A DNA stretch of 64,000 bases from Perkinsus marinus ATCC 50983. Taxonomy: Eukaryota > Perkinsozoa > Perkinsida > Perkinsidae. Position numbers and translations under genes: made by a program. Positions 20,676-30,172 of this stretch are shown here, in pieces. The notes beneath the pieces were generated by a model. That model saw nothing but the letters and a program-made list of their open reading frames with translations, searched no databases and was not told where the DNA came from. The number at the start of each line of letters is the position of its first letter. Positions within the stretch are counted from its first letter, which is position 1. The DNA is taken from positions 1,018,984-1,082,983 of the forward strand of contig NW_003206658.1 of assembly GCF_000006405.1 (NCBI RefSeq). The letters run 5' to 3'.

Positions 20676-21434
20676 CTAATAAGAATCTTCACTGTGCGCT
20701 GGTCGCTTGATACCAGAAAGATACTCCTCAGGTCCTCTACTGACCTCCGCCAACCCAAAGCTTCTTATCATCCTTTTCCTCCTATCTACCAGCCGTCTCC
20801 GGTCCACCACCTTCCGGAGGCCACTTCTTCGCTGTGTGCGAGGAGTATCTTGGCAAACCGGAGGCAATAGCAACTCTGACACGTCCGATAGATCATCGTT
20901 GAGGCAACATAGTTGGGGGCTATCCGGCATTAACACCTCAGGCGAATCTTCCACCAAGGGGAGGTATTCAGCTGGGAGGTTGTCATAGTTCTCGAGCTGA
21001 GCACAATACGATCCTGCTAAACGCGGATACTTGCTTGGTCGCTGATCGAACGTGTCGATGGGTAGCAAAGAGTGATGCAGTAGGGATGGGCTTTGGGGAG
21101 TATCATAGTGTAGTGGTAGGAAGAGGTAGGGTTGCTGGTGTTGACGATATCGATCATGATGATGCTCTTGACGGCCAAGGACAAGGGTTCGGAATATCTT
21201 AGACTCTTGCAGGATGTCATGAAAGGTGTCATAAGTATCTTCCACAAGACCCATGACTGATGATGAAGGCTGGCTGTGGTCGAGGCTAGTAGACGATGGT
21301 TGGAGTGGAGGCATGTCGCAACACGTTGATAAAACAGGCTGATGGCAAAACTTGTGTTCAGAAGGTTTTAGCGACATAAGCTTTGTCCGAACAGTCTCCT
21401 TCAATCGTGATAGAACGCCCTCCAGCTTTCCCAA
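20676..21434 (-). CDS. hypothetical basic/acidic protein
   Basis: A 252-codon frame starting MGKLEGVLSRLKETVRTKL. It is rich in Ser, Pro, His and Leu in the middle. A basic patch lies near the C-terminus (RKVVDRRRLVDRRKRMIR), which could be a nuclear localisation signal, and the C-terminus is acidic. No domain recognised. Coding status rests on length and composition only. Confidence 0.45.
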   Translation of the reverse strand: MGKLEGVLSRLKETVRTKLMSLKPSEHKFCHQPVLSTCCDMPPLQPSSTSLDHSQPSSSVMGLVEDTYDTFHDILQESKIFRTLVLGRQEHHHDRYRQHQQPYLFLPLHYDTPQSPSLLHHSLLPIDTFDQRPSKYPRLAGSYCAQLENYDNLPAEYLPLVEDSPEVLMPDSPQLCCLNDDLSDVSELLLPPVCQDTPRTQRRSGLRKVVDRRRLVDRRKRMIRSFGLAEVSRGPEEYLSGIKRPAHSEDSY

Positions 21435-22045
21435 ACTTCACATATTTAGACTGTTCCCCATCCTGACATGTTTCGTATCTTACCAACTCAACCTCAAGAT
21501 ACCCCATTTAGCCGCACATCTGCAATATTGCGCTGAAGTTGATGACATCCACCCTCGAGCATCCAACCTAACATCTCCCGGATCCACCTCATTCCATCCC
21601 GTCTACCCTCTAACACATCCCTCTTCACCACTCTCAATAAAGCTCATTACCCCCTTGCACAATATTACGACCGTTACCATCACTTTGTGGAATACAACCC
21701 ATCGTGTAACGTCAGCTGCGCGCGCCCATGTAATCGATTCGCGCGAGTTTAGTCGCAGAGACTCAAGGTTAACTCGTGTTCCAGTTTAGCCCAGAAGCCT
21801 CGCTGGGCAGTTGAGCATCTGCAAATGACGAGGTTGAAAGGAATATCTTGAGGCTGGACACGGAAGATACAGAGTAGGTCAACGGCTTGCCAACTCGGGA
21901 GGCAGCAGCACCAGATCACTATCCATACAGTATATCTACATATTCTATTGTTTAATGGAGTAACTGGAAAAATATTTATACGATGAAATGGGGTAGTCGA
22001 TCACTAATTTTTGTAAGTTTGTCGTTCTCCCTCCTCCTTCTCCTA
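21435..22045. other. upstream region of the SPX transporter, with F4 hairpin
   Basis: No exon is supported. At about 21470-21506 there is an F4 copy: tttcgtatcttaccaac followed by ctcaagatacc. This divergent promoter region serves the minus-strand gene ending here and the plus-strand transporter. Confidence 0.5.
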
Positions 22046-24883
22046 ATGAAGTTCGGTCAGTATCTCCACGATCACCGAGTCATAGCCTGGCGACCGTACT
22101 ATATGAATTATCATAGACTGAAGGCTATATTGAAGGATATAGTTAATAACAACAGTGGTAATGAAAGATTCCTGGAAGAGCTCAAGTTGGATATGGTGCG
22201 TGTCGAGGAGTTCTACACCATTCAGGAGCAGGAGGCCGCTAGAGAGGCTAAGTCCGTAGACCCCAACAACAAGGATGACTATTCGGCATTTGTTGAGAGG
22301 GTTCGCGATCTTGAGAACTTTGCTAAGTTGAATGCGGAAGGCCTTCGAAAAATTGCTAAAAAATATGATAAGTTGGTGGTACGACCAGGACTGCTTGGAA
22401 CGATCGAGGAGGGCCGTGGGGATGCTAGCCTCATGAAGGATATATTACGAGAAATCCAACACTGTACATTTAGCCAGGCCGCCGACCGTTTGGCTGCTAT
22501 ATTGGATTACTCTACCTCTCAAGACAAGGCCATAGGGATACCCCTTGACATCAACAGGCTTGCATCATCTCATGTTCGGTCAGCCAGTGGTGTTAAAGTT
22601 GGTGACTTCGTTGAACGATTTACTGCAGAGGAAGAAGAGGAGAAGCCTCATGAAAAGGAGAATAGAGTAAAGTTCCTCCTGCGGTACTTCAAAGCTATTG
22701 TATTCTTTGCTATGGTCTACGTTGGTTGTATTGTCTGTTGGGTGCTCAAAGTCGGCTCCCCTCTCTTGGACGGTAACTCCTTCATCTCAGTAGCAGTCAC
22801 TTGCTCGGCCTTAGCTCTTCTTATTATGCAGTATCCAGCTGATGGGGTCATGATGGGGTCTACCTTGGTCCTCACATTGGCGGGAGTATTGGACAACAAA
22901 GAGGCTTGGGACGGCTTTTCTAATGATGTAGTCCTGTCTGTTGGGGTCCTACTTATCGTGTCGGCCGCTGTGAAGAACACTGGTGTGGTCCAGTACATCT
23001 TCATAGACGGTGGCTTGTTGGGCCATCCCAAGTCTCTACCAATTGCCATGCTGCGACTATTCGTACCCGCAGTACTACTCAATGTTTGTGTATCAAATAC
23101 AGCAGTTATGGGAGTACTCCTTCCTGTTGTACAGAAGTGGTCTAAAGACATTGGCTTGGACCAAGGATTGCTGCTCATGCCGATGTCGTATATTCTGCTC
23201 ATCTCGGGCGTGTTCGCCATCTTCTCGACTTCTAGTAATCTCATCACCCAAGGTTTGCTGGTTGATGCCAACTATGAAAGATTCGATAATTTTGCATTGG
23301 CCCCACTGATCCTCCCTGCGACTATAGGGGCCTTCCTCTACATCGTCATAGCCGTGCCTCTGGTCTTTAAGGATAGGATGCCTAAGGCGAGGGCTGCTCT
23401 AGCCAATGGTCTTGCTGGATCGGATCGCCGTCTTCTGCCTAAGCAAGAGTCGTTGCTGAGTTCCAAGAAGTTTGTGGTGTCAGCCCAAGTCACGGGTTTG
23501 TCTTTGGATGGCAAGACCCTTGCGGACTCGGGCTTGTATGATCTCCTTGACTGCAATGAAGGCATAGTAGAGATAGAGCGTCTAGGGGAGAAGGGTCGGG
23601 CTAGTCCTGACTTTGTCCTGCAGCCCTACGATGTGTTGCACATCTACTGCTCGGCAGATACAGTGTTGAAGCTCCAACATGATGGCCGGGTGGGGCTGCT
23701 CACGAGGGACTCTGGGGAGCTCTCGACTGGTGGTAACTTCGGTGGGAAGGCTCAGAACACAGAGCTATTTGAAGTAGTCTTGGACGGTCTTTGCCCTCTC
23801 ATTGGGCAACCTATTGTGAATGCTAAGACACGTAAACTTTACGGTGGGCAAATAGTCGCTATTCGCCCGCATGACCTTCAGCTTCTTCAAAAGGATAACA
23901 ACCGACAGGTTGTTGTTTCAAAGAGACGCATGAAGAACTTAACCCCGAGGGCCCGATCAGTGTCCCACATTCGGTCCCGGCCTAGCGCGCGGACCTTTTC
24001 CGAATCTGAACTTGCCCCCAACGTGCCCTACCTTAGTATAGGAGCGTCCATCCCTGGACGTGCCGTGACCTATACGCCCTTACCTGGGTCCGAGATGGAA
24101 CCAGAAGAAGAGTCAGTGGTGAGGCTACTACAGTCAGAGATGGACGAGAGGAGCTGGCGGTTGGCAGTTGGCGATGGGCTCATTGTCGAGGCTCCCTCTG
24201 GCTTTGCTGAACAGTTCTCGGGGACGGGGCATTTTGCTGTCATCACACGTTTGTCGTCTTCTGGTGAGACTAAAGAGGGAGAGGTAACAGCAGATGGAAG
24301 GAGGCTCATGTGGATATCAGGGGTGATAGTACTGGGCATGGTCCTCCTAGTGGCTACTAATACCCTCCCATTGCTGCAAGCTAGTATGACCGCCTCGTTA
24401 TTGCTGGTACTATTCGACTGTTTGTCACTGACTAAGGCAGTTGGTGCTGTTAATATTAGAACAGTGATGACCATTGTTGGTGCGTTTGGTGTAGGTAAGG
24501 CTATGGCTAAGACCCACGTTGCTACGATATTGGCCCAAGCCCTGGTAGGGTTGATGTCCCCTTTGGGAGCTTTAGGGGTCCTTGGAGCTATCTTTGTGGC
24601 TACTTGTTTGCTTGGTGTTGTCTTCCATGCTACAGCTGTAGTAGTCCTACTCTTCCCAGTATGTGTGTCAGTAGCTCACCAAATGGGTCTCCCTGTACAC
24701 CAGTGTTTAGGTCCTCTTATGGTTGGAGCTGGATGCCAGTTCTTGAGCCCTATATCCTATCAGACTAACCTTATGGTCTATGCTGTTGCCGGCTATGCCT
24801 TTGGGGACTTTGCCAAACTGGGCCTTGGTTTAACTCTCGTAGTCGGCATTATTACTGTGCCACTATGTCGGGTATGTCTGTGA
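22046..24883 (+). CDS. SPX-domain SLC13/DASS phosphate transporter (PHO90/PHO91-like)
   Basis: A single 945-codon exon. The SPX domain opens with MKFGQYLHDHRVIAWRPYY, NYHRLKAILKDIV; the later LNAEGLRKIAKKYDK helix gives the basic surface that binds inositol pyrophosphates in this family. Then come the first half of the anion transporter (VFAIFSTSSNLITQGLLV), a TrkA-C/RCK-C-like insert near residues 470-560 (VSAQVTGLSLDGKTLADSGL...YDVLHIYC) and a second transporter half (FLSPISYQTNLMVYAVAGYA). It should move phosphate across a plasma or vacuolar-type membrane under SPX control. An in-frame ATG at 21983 would add 21 hydrophobic residues before the SPX start. I chose 22046 because SPX proteins begin MKFG. 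Confidence 0.95.
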   Translation: MKFGQYLHDHRVIAWRPYYMNYHRLKAILKDIVNNNSGNERFLEELKLDMVRVEEFYTIQEQEAAREAKSVDPNNKDDYSAFVERVRDLENFAKLNAEGLRKIAKKYDKLVVRPGLLGTIEEGRGDASLMKDILREIQHCTFSQAADRLAAILDYSTSQDKAIGIPLDINRLASSHVRSASGVKVGDFVERFTAEEEEEKPHEKENRVKFLLRYFKAIVFFAMVYVGCIVCWVLKVGSPLLDGNSFISVAVTCSALALLIMQYPADGVMMGSTLVLTLAGVLDNKEAWDGFSNDVVLSVGVLLIVSAAVKNTGVVQYIFIDGGLLGHPKSLPIAMLRLFVPAVLLNVCVSNTAVMGVLLPVVQKWSKDIGLDQGLLLMPMSYILLISGVFAIFSTSSNLITQGLLVDANYERFDNFALAPLILPATIGAFLYIVIAVPLVFKDRMPKARAALANGLAGSDRRLLPKQESLLSSKKFVVSAQVTGLSLDGKTLADSGLYDLLDCNEGIVEIERLGEKGRASPDFVLQPYDVLHIYCSADTVLKLQHDGRVGLLTRDSGELSTGGNFGGKAQNTELFEVVLDGLCPLIGQPIVNAKTRKLYGGQIVAIRPHDLQLLQKDNNRQVVVSKRRMKNLTPRARSVSHIRSRPSARTFSESELAPNVPYLSIGASIPGRAVTYTPLPGSEMEPEEESVVRLLQSEMDERSWRLAVGDGLIVEAPSGFAEQFSGTGHFAVITRLSSSGETKEGEVTADGRRLMWISGVIVLGMVLLVATNTLPLLQASMTASLLLVLFDCLSLTKAVGAVNIRTVMTIVGAFGVGKAMAKTHVATILAQALVGLMSPLGALGVLGAIFVATCLLGVVFHATAVVVLLFPVCVSVAHQMGLPVHQCLGPLMVGAGCQFLSPISYQTNLMVYAVAGYAFGDFAKLGLGLTLVVGIITVPLCRVCL

Positions 24884-25327
24884 TACTGATCTTGCCAGTG
24901 TATATCAAAGGGTATCACGTAATCGATCTGGTAATATAACGAAAATGTATATTTTACTGAATTCTCTGGAGACTTATCATCGTCATCATCATCATATCAT
25001 TCGAGGTTCCATCGTTTCATCGTCTTAGTTGGATTTAGTTGTAGTGCGTTCGTGGGTTGGAATTTTGCAGCTCTTTCTCGGCATCTTGATGCTGTGAGCT
25101 TTTGATTGCCTTTTTGAAACCTTATCTGGATTAGGCTGGATACTTTAGTGCATTCGCATGGAAAAAACATGGTGGTGAACGGGCTTGAACTGGAGACCCA
25201 CACTCCCGAATGGATCAGCATACCCAACTGGCGGTCCTCTCCTCTTCCGACAGAGTGAGGCACATCGAGCCTATTCGTGTTACGACTACCGCTCTTTAAT
25301 TCTTATGCGTAGTGTTCCCTTTGTCTT
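24884..25327. other. intergenic region
   Basis: No gene is supported. It contains one minus-strand tRNA 3'-half-like module, listed separately, and a (cat)n stretch near 24979-24996. Confidence 0.5.
25162..25194 (-). repeat. tRNA 3'-half-like module with T-run
   Basis: The minus strand reads CCAGTTCAAGCCCG, then the acceptor-like 7-mer and discriminator, then a T6 run two bases later. The spacing matches the 3' end of a tRNA gene. Confidence 0.6.
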
Positions 25328-26427
25328 ATGGAAGACGTCTTTTTATTCGAGTTGGGCTATGGTATACAGTTGCTAGCTGGGTTCCTCCTACTATACAGGA
25401 TATCCACTACAAAGAACATCTATGGCTTGTCTATCGATACTCAGGTCTGTTTCCTTATGGGTACTATTCTATCACGGAGCGGTAGTAGTAGAATGATGAT
25501 GAATCCTTCTCTCTTAGGAACATTGTCGAGGTTTGTGTGGATGATGGACACTCGTTTAGTGGAGACATGGTTCTCCTATCTAGAGTTATGGCTCAACTTG
25601 GCCGTACAGATAGCCCTGTGCTACTATTGCTATATGTAATACTGCTCCTCGAGAGATGCCAATATTGAACATAATGGGCGAGTAGTTGTAACCATCAACT
25701 TTAAGGGAATGTGAGGTTCCTACATCTTTCTCTCCTATATGGCCATACCACACCAGTGCTACATCGTTAGATACTGGCACACTACTACAATGCATGCCCC
25801 CCGATACCTCCGGGCGCCGGTATTAGCAGTTGTAGCCCTTCTACTAGCGTTCCTCTTCCATCCAGGTTATGAGTGGTGGTCCGGTCAGGTAACAAGCACA
25901 ACCACCATGGCTGGACGCTTACCTCTAATCAGGTGTTGGTATCATTCACCATGTACATCGAAGCAACAGGCCTCATACCACAACTGTGGCTAATGCGAAA
26001 GATGATGGATGTAGTAGGGGGGAAGACTTTGTTGTTATAGAGGGGTAATGGTGCGAGTACGTCGGTGCTCTTCCTCACTGAGAGAGGGGTTGTATACGCA
26101 ACTGAGTTGGTATGTGTTATGTCAGATCGAGCCCATCACCTCACATTATGTGGGATTGTTAGTCATATCACGAGCGGTGCGAATGGTTTTTTGGGGAGTG
26201 CTTTACATGCAGGTAGGGAAGGTCCCGAGTTCGAACCCCACGCAGGGTATTTTTCTCTTCAGGGTGAGCACTTCTTATGCTTGTTTATGGCGGATCTTTT
26301 CCACACCGTATTTTGCGCCGACTACCTTTACCTGTGGTGTAAAAAGTTGAGGTACCTTTTCGTGTTACCTCCGCTTAGCGTAAATCCCCTCCTCAGAACT
26401 GGCGGTCGTCTTGTCTACGCACTCTAG
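25328..26427 (+). CDS. KDEL-receptor-like (ERD2-like) membrane protein
   Basis: Six exons splice in phase: GIQLLAGFLLLYRISTTKN, IYGLSIDTQVCFLMGTIL, then (intron 25482-25517) LSRFVWMMDTRLVETWFSYL, then APVLAVVALLLAFLFHPG, VLVSFTMYIEATGLIPQLWL, IEPITSHYVGLLVISRAV, and (after intron 26213-26262) GEHFLCLFMADLFHTVFC, ADYLYLWCKKLR. The order and the 'Y.EA..++PQL', 'I.P.T.HYV' and 'DF.YLY' patterns match the seven-helix ER retention receptor. By family it retrieves luminal ER proteins from the Golgi. Divergence is high, so the ligand may differ. The start ATG at 25328 gives the right N-terminal length. The last residues (LRYLFVLPPLSVN...) run to a TAG near 26425. Confidence 0.82.
26213..26262 (+). 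repeat. F1 intron of the KDEL-receptor-like gene
   Basis: A 50-nt phase-0 intron between VLYMQ and GEHFLC. The B-box-like gagttcgaacccc (26227-26239) is followed by 5 + 7 + 1 nt and TTTTT, then ctcttcag. Its 3' arm closely matches that of the ligase intron 55753-55876. Confidence 0.9.
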
Positions 26428-26503
26428 GTTGGAGTGAGCAACTACACGACTAAGGGCCATCTTAATCCAGCCGTAGAGCCGCCTTAAATGGCTCATAATA
26501 ATT

Positions 26504-26578
26504 GCTTCAATAGTCCAACAGGGTATCGCGTTAGTCTTTGAATCGTAAGGTTCTCGGTTCGATGCCGGCATAGAGGGA
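26504..26578 (+). repeat. tRNA-like element with A and B boxes
   Basis: An A-box-like tagtccaacagg (26511-26522) and a B box ggttcgatgcc (26556-26566) sit at tRNA spacing. Between them ctttgaatc resembles a Gln-tRNA anticodon loop. The acceptor strands do not pair, so this is a tRNA-derived fossil or SINE head rather than a working gene. Confidence 0.55.
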
Positions 26579-26650
26579 TTATTCTTCGAGAAGGACCTTT
26601 ACTTATTGTTCTGCGGTGGACGAGCTTCCCCTTAGCTACGCCCTATCGGA

Positions 26651-28664
26651 ATGAGGGTGCATGTAACTCTCCTTTGGATCATAACGACAGCTCAACGAGA
26701 ACTGGATATGCTCAAACATCTATACTTCCATCCCGAGGGATTGGGTACGATCATGGGCAAGATGATAGTGGGGGCTACTCGCACATCCCTAGCTAGGGAT
26801 CATTCGATTCAGTCAACTACTCATCTTTCTGATGAGTACGGATGAATACTTGCTGTTAGGTGATGTAGTAGAATATGAAGCGGATAGCTTGGTGTTGTCA
26901 AAGGAGGAGTTCATTAAGCATATGAATAGAGGTCTACTATGGGTGGGTGTAGTGAAGTGTACCATTTGGATAGGCGTAGTGATGGTGGTACGAGGGGTGG
27001 CCAAGGACTGGCCAATAACAGGCAGCACTTGTGAGGACTTCTGTCGTAATGAGGACCTCGAGGGTATATACTTAGAGAAACTGTACGGCTCTGAGGACGG
27101 CATGTGAGGGAGCTTTTCAAATACTCGTAGGCAAGCTTGGGGTAGGTCTGTACCGATTTATAGTGACGACTGCTGGGATAGGCCAAACACAACGTTGGAT
27201 GATGGCCATACCTCTCCACGGTAGAGTAGTGATCGAACTCCACTGCTTTGATCGTCGCTACAGTTACTGGGCTGTTCGAGACACACTAGACGCCCATCCG
27301 AAGGCTCGCAAGTGGATTTCCGAATCTACTAGGTTACCACATTTTATACCAAGGGAGGGCAATGAGGAAGTGTTTGAAAGTAGAGTAGGACCATTGCTGG
27401 GAGGTCGAATGAATGTACTTCAGCTGGCAGCGAGATCTGGTTTACTCCTGAGCACTCTGGTGCTAAAGCTCATGCTGATTCGCATCCTCAGGCTACTGCA
27501 GCGGTAGGCGGCTCCATAGGGAGGGGTCGAGAGCTGATTGGAAATGATGTTCAGTTCCAGTTGTCGGGCTCAAGGGTTTGGAGGCTAGCTGTGATGCCTG
27601 AGTTCCCTCATCCAACTTTACGGGCACATCTTTATGATTCAACACCGTTTGATTGGACTCCTGAAGTTGAAATCACTCTTGCTGAAGGGGATGGTATCTT
27701 CATACCACCAGGTTCGAGGAGGGTATACTATTGAGTAGAAAAAGCTTTAGGTATAATTCATGAGACAAGTCGAAGCGTTGATGCTCCCAAGGGCTGTGTT
27801 GCTTCTTTGACTATACAACTCGATAATCCACTACCATTTGAGTACTACAGGCGTTGGATGGGTCCTATAAGGAGAGCGGGAGATGGGAGGAATATGTGGA
27901 CACTCTTACTCGATTTAGTACGGTGGGGGTGGTGTTGTTGTGAGGGTGGTAATGATGGTATCCTCAGGCATCAGGTGGCTACCTTGCACCCTCGATGGAG
28001 AGGTTCCCTTTTGTTGGCCTTGCAGGGTAGGAACTGGTTAAGATGATAGTTCTACATACAGTCCTCTTGTTTAAGTATAAGAGTATCCTTCTTTGTATGA
28101 TAATTCCATGCAAACATTCATGTTTCGGCGCAGTGGTCGGGGGCGTGCTTATGGACAGAAAGGTTTTTGGTTCGATTCCAACACTGATATATTTTATGTA
28201 TCACCTCCCAGAGCTCCTTACAACGCCACTACACCCCACATTTTTGCGAAGACATTGCCCCCGCTTCTGCACAATAAGGGCCCGGGGCCAATGACTACTG
28301 CCTGGACTAGAGAGGCCATCTCATACGGTGTCGACCCTTACACCCTCTTCCATGACAGAGGTGATGGAATAACCCCATTATAGGGTACGGAGATGTTCTG
28401 TGTGTAGATGGTGATGGCCAGGCCGCTCCGGAGGAGATAATTCAAACCTTCCTCGAGTGGCATGAACTTGAAATGGAGGTCCTCGAGGCAACACCGAAAG
28501 CAGCTCTTCCATTACACTACTTTCCGAAGTGAAGTGGGCTAGAAGTGTATCTTACCATTATCGACCTTAGATACCCATTAGTCGAGAGGATTGATGAGTT
28601 CGAAGCTGAGATGTTTTACGAGTATAGGAAGAGGTCACTGCATGGTCATGATGAGGAACTGTGA
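26651..28664 (+). CDS. cupin-like / JmjC-related oxygenase-like protein
   Basis: Several exons on the plus strand: VVMVVRGVAKDWPITGST, CEDFCRNEDLEGIYLEKLYG; SYWAVRDTLDAHPKARKW; HADSHPQATAAVGGSIG-like segment near 27470; NDVQFQLSGSRVWRLAVMPE; WTPEVEITLAEGDGIFIPPG; PFEYYRRWMGPIRRAGDG; REAISYGVDPYTLFHDR; YGDVLCVDGDGQAAPEEI; YPLVERIDEFEAEMFYEY, ending at TGA 28662-28664. 'RG.A.DWP' near the start and 'SG...WRL....EGD...PPG' are typical of cupin_8/JmjC proteins (FIH, JMJD5-like). These act as Fe(II)/2-oxoglutarate hydroxylases or lack activity. The iron-binding HxD is plausible in KAHADS but the second His was not located. Start and several joins are uncertain. Confidence 0.65.
28121..28195 (+). 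repeat. tRNA-like element with A and B boxes in a cupin-gene intron
   Basis: The A-box-like ggcgcagtggtcgg (28127-28140) and B box ggttcgattcc (28169-28179) are 42 nt apart, as in a tRNA. After the T-loop come 5 + 7 + 1 nt and ATTTT. A GT at about 28137 and a cag near 28212 would place most of it in an intron. It is one of the most complete modules in the window. Confidence 0.65.
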
Positions 28665-28937
28665 TGACATCAGTTGCACTCTCTGTATTCTTGAGTTGAT
28701 TATAGTAACACGATTAATGCCGAAGCAAACGAATCATGAGTATGGTTTTTAAGGACCGATGGAACATTGTAGAATGTCGACATCAACATTTTAATATCTT
28801 CCTCTGTACACCGTCCGCGTTGAGCTAGTTTGACGAAGAAGTACCGGGAATATGCGCCATAGCTATTCTTTGTCATAATCGATCAACTCGCCGCGCCCTG
28901 TGGTGCCGACCTGGTTCCCCATACACTTCGTTCCACA

Positions 28938-29667
28938 ATGTCTTTGAAGGTTGCTGCCGCCTACTGCATGGCCTATGTGGCCGGTCAGGAGTCTCCCAGT
29001 GAGGCTGATGTAATACAGGGGCATCCTCATCCAGTGAATCTTGAGGTTGTAGCCTGTAAGATACGAATTAGGTCAACTTCTGATCCACTTCCGTGGGGTC
29101 GTATTGTGATGAATCAGTATTGTGTCGTGATCAGGTTAAGAAGATTCTCGAGTCTGTTAGCGCCCCCGTTGACGAGGAGCAAATCAAGTCTCTCGTGAGC
29201 CAGCTTGAGGGCAAGGACATCGCTGCCCTCATCAAGGATGGCAAGGAGAAGCTCTCTTCTTGCGCTGGTGCCGCTCCTGCTGCTGCTACTGGTAGTAGTA
29301 GTAGTCGTTGTGGTGTTATCCTTTTTGTTCGATATCACCAGTACGAATGATGGAAAAAGAAATGCCCCCGTCCTAGCAATACGGCTGCGGACCTATTACC
29401 ATGCTAATTCTGACGTATATTTGGTGATAATATCAATGATGATAAAATACTTCACTTCTGCTTAGCACTCTGTGCTGCTGACCAATACTCCATGCTAATA
29501 CTGAGTTATACCTCACTCTGTCGTGGCTAAACTACTTCATTATTATTCTTATGTTGTGTATTTCAGGCGCTTCTGCTGCTGCTGGTGCCAAGGAGGAGGC
29601 AGCTGCCCCTGTTGAAGAGGAGGAGGAAGAAGAGGAAGAGGACATGGGCTTCGATCTCTTCGATTAA
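28938..29667 (+). CDS. RPP2: 60S acidic ribosomal protein P2
   Basis: Three exons: MSLKVAAAYCMAYVAGQESP SEAD, then (intron 29010-29134) VKKILESVSAPVDEEQIKSL VSQLEGKDIAALIKDGKEKL, then (intron 29292-29566) an Ala-rich hinge, a Glu run and the invariant C-terminus DMGFDLFD. It forms the ribosomal P-stalk with P0 and P1, which recruits elongation-factor GTPases. SPSEADVKKILESV and 'L.GKDIA.LI..G' mark P2 rather than P1. Length is about 110 aa, as expected. Intron 1 contains a reversed F4 hairpin. Splice junctions all keep frame. Confidence 0.95.
29010..29134 (+). repeat. F4 intron of the P2 gene (reversed hairpin)
   Basis: A 125-nt intron. Near 29039-29073 it reads aatcttgaggttgtag, then cctgtaagatacgaa, the reverse complement of the F4 motif found at 21471 and 54766. 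Confidence 0.75.
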
Positions 29668-30172
29668 CCAGTTTCTTCTAACTAACTGCCTAAGTCGACA
29701 CTAGACGGGTTAGCTTGTGGGAACGAGAGCGACCTTGTTGCGTTGATAGTAGAGTTACGACTGCAGAGGATATGGGGTTCGGTATTCATCTCAAGGCAGT
29801 TGGATACCCGATCTGAACAATTCAACCACTCCATTAACCACTAGCGATGCTCAGTGTCCCTTACTCTTCAGTGGCAATGAAGTTTATGTACGGAGTGCCT
29901 ATCACCTGAGACACCTATTACACAGTATTAAACTGTTACGTTTTTCAAGGGCATGTGAGTGTTTGTCGTCGTAGAGAGTTGAAACGACCCTTGCGAGTGT
30001 TTAATCTCTAATCGTTGCAAGTGGTTTAACCGCTCGTCGAGCTCTTGTTGTTATATTGTACGTATGTGCATATTCTGATATTCAACTGGGATCGAGCATG
30101 TCTATGGGAACCCTATCGCCCTGCAAGTTTGGCAATACAAAATGTTTGTACTTCTAAAGCCCTTGTTTTGGA
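29668..30172. other. intergenic region
   Basis: Nothing gene-like is seen between the P2 stop and the phytase-like start. It should hold the P2 3' UTR and the next promoter. Confidence 0.5.

Noticed and set aside
12795-24883. PiT and SPX transporters as bacterial contamination because they are intron-free
   Set aside because: EF-hand and SPX fusions are eukaryotic traits, and base composition matches the neighbours by eye.
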